Below are positions 23,724-33,700 of a stretch of DNA of 64,000 nt, piece after piece. Source of the DNA: Aselliscus stoliczkanus (lineage: Eukaryota > Chordata > Mammalia > Chiroptera > Hipposideridae). The translations under genes were made by a program, and so were the position numbers. The notes beneath the pieces are model-generated. The model did no database searches and was not told the DNA's origin. It saw only the letters and a list, made by a program, of their open reading frames with translations. The stretch is taken from the NCBI GenBank assembly GCA_033961575.1, contig CM066729.1, forward strand, positions 36,924,501 through 36,988,500. The letters run 5' to 3'. How positions within the stretch are numbered: the first letter of the stretch is position 1; the number at the start of each line of letters is the position of its first letter.

Positions 23724-24130
23724 GGGGCCGGGCCGGTGGCTCAGTTGGTCAGAGCGCAAGCTCTAAGCAACAGGGTCACCAGTTTGATTCCTACATGGGC
23801 CAGTAAGCTGAGCCTGAGCTGAGCTGCCACTAAACTGCCAACGGGCAGCTGGATGGCTCAGCTAGTGAGAGCGCGTGCTCTCAATAAGGTTGCTGGTTCG
23901 ATTCCCACATGGGATGGGGGGCAATGCCCCGCCCTCCCCACCCCCCTCCACTAGATTGAAAGCAGCGACTGGACTTGGAGCTAAGCTGCACCCTCCACAG
24001 CTAAGATTGAAGGACAACAACTTGACTTTTGCTGATGGGTCCTGGAAAAACACAATGTTCCCTTCCCCAATTCCCCAAGAACTGTTCCCTTCCCCAATTC
24101 CCCAATAAAATCTTTAAAAAAAGAAAAAGA
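23724..24130 (+). mobile_element. Dimeric tRNA-derived SINE (Rhinolophoid-bat style)
   Basis: Two tRNA-like halves are visible: GGTGGCTCAGTTGGTCAGAGC ... CCAGTTTGATTCC and GGATGGCTCAGCTAGTGAGAGC ... CTGGTTCGATTCC (A and B boxes). They are followed by a tRNA-unrelated region with AGATTGAAGGACAACAACTTG, two copies of TTCCCTTCCCCAATTCCCCAA, AATAAA and an A-rich tail. The style matches SINEs of horseshoe and leaf-nosed bats. This is the main clue to the host lineage. Confidence 0.85.
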
Positions 24131-24509
24131 AAGAAAACTCACTTAGAAACCAAGATAGCATCATTTCTATTATTGTTCCTCTAGGGTAACAAGATACACC
24201 CTATTTTTTAGTAATAACTTTTGAATATTTTATAAGGCAATACCAGATGTTTTGTAAAAAACATTTAAATCATAACTCATCTGGTCAAATATTTAAAGAG
24301 CAGGTGGTGGTGGTGGTGATGATAGCATTTGAATGTGACCATCTTTAGAAAAAACATACACATTGCAGCTCTTCAGGACTCCTATTGCTTGGATTTGAGG
24401 CTTCATGTTTTAATGCCACTTGCCTGGCTCTGAGAAGCTTGAGTCTGCAAGCCTAGTTGAGTTTTCTACAGCCGTCACTAAAAAGTGCACTGACCAAGTG
24501 CCTTAAGTA

Positions 24510-24890
24510 ACTAACAGAAATCTATTGCCTCACAGTCCTGGAGGCTAGAGTTCTGGGATGAAGGTGTTAGCTGGCCATGCTCCCTCTGAAGGTATGAGGA
24601 AGAATTAGTTTCAGGCCTCTCTCCCAGCTTCTGTTCATTTGGGCTTGTGACAGCATAACTCCAGTTTTCACATGGCACTCTCTCGGTGTGTCTCTGTGTC
24701 CAAATTTCCCTGTTTATAAAGGTACCAGTCATATCAGATTAGAGGCCCATCCTTCTCCAGTATGACCTCATTGTGAGTCATTACATCGGCAACAACACAA
24801 TTTTTAAATAAGGTCACATTCTGAGCTACTGGAAGTTGGGGGAGGGGGGCTGGGGAGGACTTCAATGTACAAATTTTAGAAAGACACTTT
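24510..24890 (-). mobile_element. MaLR-type (MLT1-like) LTR fragment, reverse
   Basis: The plus strand reads the reverse complement of MLT1-like LTRs: ACAGAAATCTATTGCCTCACAGTCCTGGAGGCTAGAG, then TTTCACATGGCACTCTCTCGGTGTGTC and the ATAAGGTCACATTCTGAG region. It is a diverged solo LTR with no coding part. Confidence 0.6.
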
Positions 24891-26287
24891 TTAATGCATA
24901 ACAAACCTTGAGTAGACACTGGCTTGACAAAAGAGGGTTCTTCTTCCACTTTTCCTTTTTTTTTTTTTTTTTTATTCCTAAGCATATATCCACAGTTATA
25001 TGTTCTTAATATACCCAGTTGTCACATTTAAGCATCCCATTGTGCCTGAGTTCTCCTCTGAACCACTGATCTACATGCCGAACCAGAACGAGCCAGGGCC
25101 TGGAAGTCAACCCAGGAAAGTGAGTGAACTTGAATGAACAAGAAGAAGCCCATATCAAGGAAGATAATGCCTCCAAGAGACCTTGGGACTTAGTGGGCCT
25201 GGGAAGGACTTAAAACTTGGGAGACACAGGGAAGATAAAAAAGGGATAGTAAAATTTGTCACCAAAATTGGATGACATGAATAGCGAATAGGGGCCCAGT
25301 TCATAATTATGATCTGCTTTAGGGATAATCTGTCTATCCCTGGCAGAGACAAGAATCACCCTCCATGAGGGCTTTATAACCACCACCTGAAATGATCTCT
25401 GCAAATGATTGCAGGTATTAGCAGATGTTAATAATTTCTATTCACCAAAAAGTCAAATGGCTTATTTTGTTCTCTAAAAGCAGCTTTCTTGGCTAAGACC
25501 ATGTAAGCATACAATACAATTATCTTGAGCCTGGAGGGCATTTGAAGGATCTCCCATTTGATAAGTCACTTGGGCATCTGTGAGGGGGAGAAAAAATTGT
25601 CAGAGGTATATTTTGGAAAGGGAATTGGATGACTGTAAGTAACTCCGAAAGAGAAAAGTTTTTGCACCTGAATGCAAAGGTGGGGCTTTTTCAAATTAGA
25701 ATTCCTGTGTTGACTACCCTTCCTGATACTCAAAGGCATGAGGGAAATAATGAAGGAAAGGCAGGCTCCATTTGCCAAAGATGTGGCCAAGATAATGCTG
25801 CTGTCCTGAGGAAACCTCTGTGTTATCCTGTGATGTAAAATTATTTCCAATTACCATATAATGAGAGGGAAGGAAAACAATGGTGAGCCTTCACTTGTGC
25901 TTGTCCATGGTTTCCATGCTGTGGCAGGACAAATATGGGGCCTGGCAGGACTGTGGAGTCCTCAGACGCCTTTAACTGCAGGCACCAAGGGAGAACATGG
26001 AGAAGTGATTTCTCTCCCAGAAGCACCCAAGCCTTTCAAATAGTTCAGGCTTCGCTGTTCACATCAAGTTGCCAAAAAGCAAATGAATTGCCTGATTTTA
26101 AAGACATTTGTTTTCCTGGGTTTTTTTGTTTGTTTGTTTATTTTTTGGCAATCTGGACAATCCCCTTGTTTTCCCCATAATCAGGCCCCGCAGTTTTACA
26201 TGCTTATACACTAACACTGTGAGGGGAAAAAACTAAAACAACAAAGCGTGGATTTCAGGTGATGAGTTTGCTTCAATCTGCTTTCAG
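24891..26287 (+). other. Intron remainder before laminin-EGF module 4
   Basis: A T tract lies at 24957-24972. Otherwise it is unique-looking DNA with several medium open frames on both strands that lack coding character. Confidence 0.5.
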
Positions 26288-26422
26288 ACTGTCCCAAGGG
26301 GGCCTACGGGGCTGGCTGCTCTTCCGAATGTCAGTGTGTGAAGGAGAACACCCTGGAATGCAGTGCCAAAAATGGCAGTTGCACCTGCAAATCTGGTTAC
26401 CAAGGCAACCGATGCCAGAAAG
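26288..26422 (+). CDS. EGFEM1: EGFEM1 exon: laminin-type EGF module 4
   Basis: This 135-bp exon (45 codons, phase 1-1) has acceptor caatctgctttcag and a slightly weak donor gtacaa. It reads NCPKGAYGAGC, SSECQCVKENTLEC, GSCTCKSGYQGNRC, with eight cysteines. The longer loop between the fourth and fifth cysteines (QCVKENTLEC) is also seen in the MEGF6 counterpart (QC-x7/8-C), which supports orthologous order. An overlapping frame on the same strand is open but lacks cysteine periodicity and is not coding. Confidence 0.92.
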
Positions 26423-26489
26423 GTACAACCTGATGATAAATTTACTTTCTTTTCTAATAACAATGCTCAGCCTTTGTTCAGCACCATTT

Positions 26490-26605
26490 GATCATTAATT
26501 ATTTAATCCACCAGTGTCCTCAGGAGACGGGTAAGCTTTATTAATCCCCTATTTGCAGGTGAGGAAACTGAGACACTGGGCAATAAAGTTATTTAAGTTT
26601 GTCAT
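26490..26605 (-). repeat. MIR SINE fragment (reverse)
   Basis: TTAATCCCCTATTTGCAGGTGAGGAAACTGAGACACTGGG is the antisense MIR core. Confidence 0.75.
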
Positions 26606-28894
26606 CTCGGTCTCTGCTGTTAGCTCTCCCCTTGCTGGCTTGAGCAAGGGAAGAAAGACCACATTGCAGAGAATCCTGTCACCAAAAGACTAAAGCTGGC
26701 CCATCACTTCTTTGAGTTGACCGAATCAACCAAGGGCACTGCTAGCTTTCAGAGTTTAAAAAGTATTTTCTTTATATCTCAAGACAGACCATTCAAACAA
26801 ATATAATTCAAAGATTTTAACCATAGAAAAAGTTTGGAAAATTCAAATATAGTTATCAGTGTGGTCCTTTCTCAAATTTCTAAATGTTACATAACTTTTT
26901 TTATAAAGCTATAAATATAAAAGTTTATGTATCGCATGATTCCAATTATAATTCACATGTATAAATATATATGTGTGTAGGTGGATATTAAATTTGGGGA
27001 ATGGTGTTCCAAGATGTTAGTAATGGCTATCTCTCCTTGGTGAATACATGGAAATCTTCTTCCCAGATATCTACGTGGGTCTCTGACACTTGAAAAGTCT
27101 TATGCAACTTTTCGCTGAACCTTGTCAGTGTTGCACTACTTGAAATTTCAACTTTCTAGTATTCTTGAACTTTTTTTTCCCAAAATGCACACCATCTTCT
27201 AACATACCATATACTCTAATTAATTTCATGTCTAACATTTATTAGACATGTTTTTCCTGCTAGAAGCTAAGCTTCATGGGGGAAAATATCTGTTCATTTA
27301 GTTCATTAAAGTATCCCTCAACAATCCTGATATACAGGAGTTACTCAATAAGTATGTTTTTAAATGAATACATAAATGCAGCTCTTTAATTTTATTCTTT
27401 ATACATTTTTTCATGTTATTGAATATTATGAATTAAGCACTCGTTATTATTTTATTCAGGGGAAATTATCACAGTGTTTTTTTTCTCTTTAATACATAGC
27501 AAGACTGAACATATAAACAAATAAAACTATCATAACTAATAGCAAGTGAACTTTTTGCCTTTGCAGTGATCCAAAGGGCAATCCTGTTTAAAATCAGGAG
27601 ATTTGATAGATTTGAAAGGAAGCCGTCATACCATTGGGTCCACTCACAGAGACAGGCCCTGGGTTTTAGGGTTGTCTTTGGCCCTCGTGTATTACATGTT
27701 GCTCTTTGCATTGTCATCTTCAGAGAGTCTGCAGGGCTCATCAGAGCTGACTGAAACGGAGTAACAGTCTTCCAGGTTGTCCTACTAGATTTCGTGGAGA
27801 GAGGGCTATTTAGGGGGCTGGATTGTGACTTTCTAAGCAATTGGTAAAGAGCTTGGGGAAACAGAAGGCTGACATTACACGAATGTTTTATGTGGTATGA
27901 GAGTGGGTCCCATGCCAATCTCTAAACCTCCTCTTGCTTTGAATGATTTTTAAGGCTAGAGTGTGCCCCTTATTCATTTCCGCACTAGAGAAGTGATGCT
28001 CTGAAAGTCAACAAATGAAGAAACAATACCATATACACACACCTGGGTCAATTTAATTTATTCTGATAACATTTTCTTAAAGCAGCAGCTGAATATACTA
28101 TATGGAAAATGCTTGAGATTCCCACTGTGAAGGAAAATGAGTTGAAAATATATGTAAATCAGCAAACTAGAGAGGTCACCATAATCTCTGGAAAACATAT
28201 TATTTTTCAATCAGATAACTTTGTTCAATTCTGATATTTTTGTCTAACCACAAAATGAAATTATGAATCACACTGGAGTGGGTGAATGAAATCACCATGA
28301 TTGGCAGCTGAAATCAAGGCAAAAAGAGCTCTCCAAGAGCTGTGCATGATGAAAATCAGGCCTGTTTTTCTTCCTACTTTTGAAAAGAGTGCAATAGCCC
28401 AAGTGCTCCTAGAGCCCGACACATCTGTAAAAATCTTGACTCTAAATCTGTGTCTAGATTGCAGATGAATAGTTAATTAAAGACCGCAAATTGTTTCAAT
28501 GGCACTAATGAACACAGCTCTTGACAATTAGCATCAGGACTTATTCAGCCCATCAGCAATGACTTTTAAGAGTAGAAGAGCTGGTTTCTACACTAGTCTA
28601 TGCAATAGGAAAAGAGAGAGTGAGGATAAAAAATAAAACAGCCAGTGTTTTTTTTGTTTTGATCCGTTTGTAGCCTGGGGTAATTTGGACCCCAGCGGCA
28701 GACCGACCTCTGCGCGGGGAAGGCTCTGGCCACTTGAGTCTACCTAAGGAGGCCTAATCAACCCTTGTGTCATCATAATAAGGACAAATTTTTGTTACAG
28801 TAGTTCCACATTGGATATCTCTAAGAGCAGGTTAATTGACTTCCACAGAGTACCTAGTATTTAGCATAAGGTAGGTGGAGTGCCTGAGAGTACC

Positions 28895-29110
28895 AATTAT
28901 AGAAGCCAGAAGATCTGGGTACAGATCCTAACTTGCTCCTTATTAGCTGTGGGACCCAGAATAAGTCACTTAACCTCTCCAAGCCTCAGTTCCTGATGTA
29001 AAATGCAGATAAAGTTGCTTATGTCATATAGTAATTTTTTATGAAAATGTGACTTCACTTAGGAAAGTGCTTAGCACAGAGTACGTGATCAACAGATAAG
29101 AGCCAGGAAT
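28895..29110 (+). repeat. MIR SINE (sense)
   Basis: It has the full MIR order: TAGCTGTGGGACCCAGAATAAGTCACTTAACCTCTCC, AAGCCTCAGTTCC, AAAATGCAGATAA, then AAAGTGCTTAGCACAGAGTACG. Confidence 0.85.
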
Positions 29111-29926
29111 GATATAAACATTCCAGACATTTTAATAATTCTGTTCTTCAGTGAAATCTGCCCAGGACCAGAAGATGCTACACAGCCCAACTTGGTTTGA
29201 TGTAACTTTCCACAATTGTCCTATGTTTAGGAAAGCTTCACTGTGTTCCTATGTTAAAAGAATCCTTTCCACCAGGTTTCTAATTCCAGTGGCTACACGG
29301 CAGGACAGGTGCTGAAACCTCTAACGGAGCACTCAGTGGTCCCTACAGCATCAGCTATCGTTTTCCATTTCAAAGGACATCCAACAAAGCAGCACACATT
29401 TCCTTTTCCTCCACTTTCTACATTGTACGCTCTTATAAAATACACAAATTACAAACCTCTGGGGTGATTATTCTGGCTACAAAAGAAGCAAAGACTAGGG
29501 GAACAGGATTCAGGCAACCATTTGGGGACAGCTTCCCAAGCACTGCACCCCCTAGGCTTCCTGTACAAATTACATATCATTTTCAGGTTTTGTTCTGTGC
29601 AACTGCCTCCAAAGACATATATCTAAATTGTTTCCATTGTTACAGTCTGAACAACCATATTTTCAGCAAAAAGCCAACCTCTGTATCTGCGTTTCCAAAG
29701 TGACAAGATACAACATCATGCTGATTTCTTCAGGGAATATTTTTGGAAGTGCTATAAATCCTTGGAGGCTACTCAAAATGTTTCTTTCTTTGCAGCTCAG
29801 TGGTACACGTGTGTGTGTGTGTGTGTGTGTCAACACACACTTTCGACTCAGTCAAGCAGAAAGCTGGGACTAACTGGAGATTTATTACAAGTCTTAGCTC
29901 CTTTCTTTCTCTTTGTATTTTACAAG

Positions 29927-30058
29927 CCTGCCCCGATGGCCTCTGGGGACCAGAGTGCCAGTTCTCCTGTGGACCCTGTGAGAATGGAGGTCAATGCAAC
30001 AAAAAAACTGGAAACTGTGACTGTCCCCCTGGTTATACAGGAAAAGCCTGTAGCTCAC
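29927..30058 (+). CDS. EGFEM1: EGFEM1 exon: laminin-type EGF module 5
   Basis: This 132-bp exon (44 codons, phase 1-1) has a pyrimidine-rich AAG acceptor (ctttgtattttacaag) and donor gtaagt. It reads ACPDGLWGPEC, FSCGPCENGGQC, GNCDCPPGYTG and KACSS, with eight cysteines. The CGPC spacing (two residues between cysteines 3 and 4) mirrors the MEGF6 repeat with CPAC, which lies two modules further on in MEGF6 than the equivalent of the preceding exon. It is the last intact exon that could be identified. Its phase-1 end requires at least one more downstream exon. A (GT)n run at 29806-29831 lies in the intron just upstream. Confidence 0.92.
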
Positions 30059-30150
30059 GTAAGTTCATTAACCTAGACAAAGTAACCAACAAAGTCAATG
30101 AAGTGGTTAGCTTTATAACGGTTGTTTTTTCTATTTGCTCTAGGAGACAT

Positions 30151-30672
30151 TGTATTAGTGTACATCTTTTGGTTACCTATTGTTGTATAACAAACCATTC
30201 CAACACTCTGTGGTTTAAAACAATGATTTATTCTTTTGATCCTGTGGGTTGATGAGAGGCCTCTGCTGGTCTCACCTGGTGTCACTTAGGGCAGCTTCCA
30301 GCTAGGAGATCACCTGGGAAATGGGCTTTACTGGGCTTCTCAGCCAGGGGACCTCACCTTCCCCGTACATTGCATTTCCACATGGTTAGTTCGGGCTCCT
30401 CAGAGCATGACAGTCTCAAGACCACAGTCGAAGAAGAAGTGTCCAAATGTGTTGAAAGCAGAAGCTATAATAGGTCAAAAGGCCTAGCTTCAGGAGCCAC
30501 ACGTCATCACTTCTGCCACATTCTATTGGTTAAAGCATATCATACTGCCAGCCAGATTCAAGGGGAGGAAAAAGAGAGGCAATCTCCTGACAAGAGGAGT
30601 AGCAAAATCTCATTGCAAAAAGCCTGCCAGCTGGGAAATATGGTTGCAACCATCTTTGGAAACAATCTACCA
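30151..30672. mobile_element. Ancient LTR-like repeat (MaLR-like), copy 1
   Basis: It starts TGTATTAG, then GGTTACCTATTGTTGTATAACAAACC and TGTGGTTTAAAACAATGATTTATTC. Later it has CATCACTTCTGCCACATTCTATTGGTTAAAGC and ends AACAATCTACCA. The same text order recurs at 45182 and 48886. It begins 93 bp after the last intact exon. The class (reversed MaLR LTR) is my best guess; no viral coding sequence is present. Confidence 0.55.
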
Positions 30673-30964
30673 TAGTATTTAAAGTTATACTGAAAGGTAT
30701 TCTAAAGAATCTAAATATTAAACTGTACTTATCATTCTTGTCAGGTGGGAGCAGACCATAAACTGATAAAAAGTGATTAGTTAAAATGAATCTGTTCCAA
30801 AGGGCCAGTAGAACTACTGCCCTGCTATCTGCTTTTCTGCTTGTGATTCTTATATAATCTCTGTTAACCTGCTTGTATTACCTTCTGTACTCTATCCACA
30901 CTGGGTCAGAGTAACTTGAGAACTTAAGGAAAGCTGTGGGCCGGATGATAATGATGGCAGTTTT

Positions 30965-31165
30965 TATATAACATTTTTTAAAAATTTCCAGTTATAGTCG
31001 ACATACAATAGTCCATTCGTTTCAGGTGTACAACATAGTGAATAGACATTTATAAACCTTATGAAAGTGATCACCCCAATAAGTTTAGTACCGATCTGAC
31101 ACCATACATAGTAATTACAATATTATTTTTACATTACTATTTACATTACTATTTTAAAGATGTGT
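30965..31165 (-). mobile_element. L1 fragment
   Basis: GTTATAGTCGACATACAATAGTCC, TTTCAGGTGTACAACATAGTGA and AGTGATCACCCCAATAAGTTTAG follow a well-known L1M 3' UTR antisense text. It is short and diverged. Confidence 0.7.
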
Positions 31166-32439
31166 AATATATGTTATCCAAAATTTGTTGTTTGCAATGG
31201 TCTGTGATTTTATGAGCTGTGAATAGTGATCTGAATTAGTTTTCAGTACTTAGTACTTTTTATAAACCAGCAAGGAAATAAAACCAGAAACTTACTCGTA
31301 AATATAAAATGTAACACCAGGATAGTATTTAGCACTTAGGTAATCATCTGATCATTTGGGGAATGCATTACTGCCCCTCAAGCAAGAGTAATAGGACAAG
31401 GTCTATTAATGATGATTTTTCTGGATATAACTAGGTAGTTTTTTAGGACTGTCATTCTGGCACTGTTGACAAGCATTTGGAACAATATAAAAGTGCTGGT
31501 AGAGTTGTTGGCTATCACTAACCTACTTGTTTGCTTAAAAAAAAAAAAGCTTAAAGGTAAGAATTTACATATTCAAAGGTAGTTACTTGCTATTTCCACA
31601 GTGAAGTGACATTTTCTTTTGTTTAACTCAACTAATGGAATAATTATTAAGCAGATAGTGACAAAGTTTATACTGTTCCAATTGTTAAGGTGATATAAAT
31701 AGACTATTGAAAACCAAGTGAAAAGAGCAATAAACTGCTCATTCTTTAAAATATTCATTTAACAATTATGTTACAACTCTCTTCCATTCTAGGATTTCAA
31801 ACCCCAGGAGGCTCTCTCATGATAGTCTTCAGAGACTTTTGTTGATGAGTAATAGCATCCTAATTTTGTTGGCAACCTGATACATGAGATAATGTATTGA
31901 ATTGAATAGGCAAAAATTTTCCCCAACTCCTAATCCAATTCAATTTTTACATTGTATGCTATTTGTTATCTGATTTTATACAGCAGACACAAACACAAAT
32001 TATATAATCATAATAAGATATTTAGTAAAATGAATGGAACCAAAGGATAGGACTCATTAAAAATGCTTCATGCATACTTCACAAAGAATGTGTAGCATTT
32101 AAAAAGGGGCTTGTGTTTGAAGAAAAGCATACATTTCTCTAAATATCCTGTTATCATGCTTACAGAATTTTAAAACCTAGTTACTCTGCATAATGAACTG
32201 TAAAAATATTTATAGGCTATACAAAGTGATATGTTTCACAAGCAGGAGAGACCAAAAAGCGATTTCTAAAGATATTAGTTTTATATAAATTCCAATTTTT
32301 AGAAGTTATAAATACAAATACTTGGGGAAATTAAAAAGGGTTTTTCTTTTGTTTTGTTTTTTTAAAAGTTGTTATTTCACTGTGTCAGAAAACTCTCTGA
32401 ATTGTAATAGGTTGTATTTTTTTCCCATTTCCTAAACAG
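31166..32439. other. No recognised features
   Basis: AT-rich DNA without repeats I can name. A candidate terminal exon starts at the end of this block (32440); see findings. Confidence 0.4.
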
Positions 32440-32589
32440 ACTTGTGGGTGTGTGGCTGTGGCTTCACAGACACTCTTACACCTTCGATAAGAACATACCA
32501 TCCCTGCGAAGGGCAGTTTAGCCTCATGTTATATATCAGGCATTTTACCAAGTAATTTGAGAAGTGGTCCCAGCTTTTTCTTTAACCCA

Positions 32590-32950
32590 GCATTTTTTTA
32601 TAATAATAAAATACAAAGTAAAAGAAAACTAAATAGCCACCAGTAGGAGAATGATTCAACAAATAATGTAATACATCAGTGGACTATTCTGAGTGATTAA
32701 GACGTATGTTTTTGAAGAATGTGTAATATCAGGAGAATCAACATTAAATTGGCATTAAATGATGTATATAAGGAACGGTCCAATTTATAAGAACGTATAC
32801 CCATGCATGAATATCGAAAATTGTAGTAGAAAGGACAGTAGTTGTTAACAGTGACCATTTATAGATGGCTGGACTATGGTTGCTAATTTTTTTCCTTTTT
32901 ATATGTTTTTGTCTTTCCTATATTTCCCCCTTAACAATCAGGGAGAATAA
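32590..32950 (+). mobile_element. LINE (L1M/HAL1-like) 3' fragment
   Basis: AAATAGCCACCAGTAGGAGAATGATTCAACAAATAATG, then GTGGACTATTCTGAGTGATTAAG, follow old LINE 3' text. No coding capacity. Confidence 0.5.
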
Positions 32951-33182
32951 TAAATCATCTTCAGATCATTTATTGACTAAATATCGAAGTAGGGTAGTTG
33001 TCTGTTCTTAGCTTACTGTCTTTAATTGTTCCCAAATAGTGAAGATGTTTTCCTTCAGCCTAATTGAACTTGTTGCTTTTTAAATTTAAGGCTATTTTCT
33101 TCTGTTTCACATTATATGGATATTGAGCATTGCTTGGCAGCACCACTAAAACTCTTTAAAAAAAAACTAAAAGAATGTAGTA

Positions 33183-33557
33183 CAGGCATACATTGGAGAT
33201 ATCACAGGTTCAGTTCCAGACCACCACAATAAAGCAAATATCTCAATAAAGCAAGTTACATGATATTTTTGGTTTCCCAGTGCATATAAAAGTTATGTTT
33301 ACACTATACTGTAGTCTATTAAGTGTGCAATAGCATTATGTCCAAAAAATGTGCATACCTTAATATAAAAATACTTTATTGTTAAAAAGTGCTAACCATC
33401 ACCTGAGCCTATTGGAAAATGGCACCTATAGACTTGCTTGACACAGGGTGGTGCCACAAACCTTCAATTTAAGAAAAAAAAAAAAGAAAGAAAGAAAAAA
33501 GAAAGCATTATCTGCAAAGCACAATAAAGGAAAAAGCAATAAAATAAGTTATGCCTG
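33183..33557. mobile_element. Tigger1-derived deletion element (pogo family)
   Basis: Terminal inverted repeats CAGGCATACATTGGAGATATC (left) and ..ATAAAATAAGTTATGCCTG (right) are flanked by TA on both sides (33181-33182, 33558-33559), as for TA-targeting pogo elements. The left interior (TTTGGTTTCCCAGTGCATATAAAAG) and right interior (GACTTGCTTGACACAGGG) match the two ends of Tigger1, so the transposase has been deleted. The right side has an extra A-rich GAAA tract. Confidence 0.85.
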
Positions 33558-33645
33558 TAATGCTTCCTCTGAACACTTCATTTCCCTCTTTTCAGAAATT
33601 CCATTTGCTATCCCTAAGTCATTTTGTTATTACTTCTCTGAATTC

Positions 33646-33649
<4 letters not shown>

Positions 33650-33694
<45 letters not shown>
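33650..33694. repeat. (TA)n microsatellite
   Basis: About 22 TA units, perfect. Possible cruciform-prone tract. Confidence 0.95.

Positions 33695-33699
<5 letters not shown>

Positions 33700-33700
<1 letters not shown>

Larger units (their letters stand above)
26423..29926 (+). other. Intron between laminin-EGF modules 4 and 5
   Basis: Intron of 3504 bp with an antisense MIR (26490-26605), a possible LINE-derived stretch (26890-27120), a MIR (28895-29110) and an unusually repeat-free, mixed-composition segment at 28060-28640 that may be conserved noncoding DNA. No intervening EGF exon was found, although MEGF6 has two modules here. Confidence 0.6.
1658..30058 (+). other. EGFEM1: EGFEM1-like gene, 11 consecutive internal coding exons
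   Basis: Eleven exons on one strand share phase 1-1 borders and join into an open frame of 492 codons with GT-AG introns throughout. The product is a run of EGF modules: a plain 6-Cys module, calcium-binding modules with the C-x-N-x4-[FY]-x-C-x-C pattern, an acidic spacer, then five 8-Cys laminin-type modules. Proteins of this EMI/multi-EGF family are secreted and extracellular. Module order and short motifs (RIELEIVNSC, FGHDCSL, LYGRFC-like) parallel MEGF6. The differing residues, large AT-rich introns and absence of further MEGF6-like modules fit the paralogue EGFEM1 better. Mouse Egfem1 is coding while human EGFEM1P is annotated as a pseudogene; here no disabling change is seen in these exons. 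The 5' exons (signal peptide, EMI domain) are outside the window and the 3' end is uncertain. MEGF6 is the main alternative. Confidence 0.75.

Noticed and set aside
27469..27918. 149-codon open frame on the minus strand
   Set aside because: It lies in an EGFEM1 intron and has no domain, signal peptide or repeat match I can recognise. Composition is ordinary; best explained as a chance frame.
1658..30058. Assigning the gene to MEGF6
   Set aside because: Order of modules is shared, but AT-rich large introns, a gene-poor 34-kb downstream region and lack of the many later MEGF6 repeats fit EGFEM1 better. Not fully excluded.
29800..30252. 150-codon open frame on the plus strand
   Set aside because: Only 29927-30058 is coding (laminin-EGF exon). 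The flanks are a GT repeat before the acceptor and intron after the donor gtaagt.
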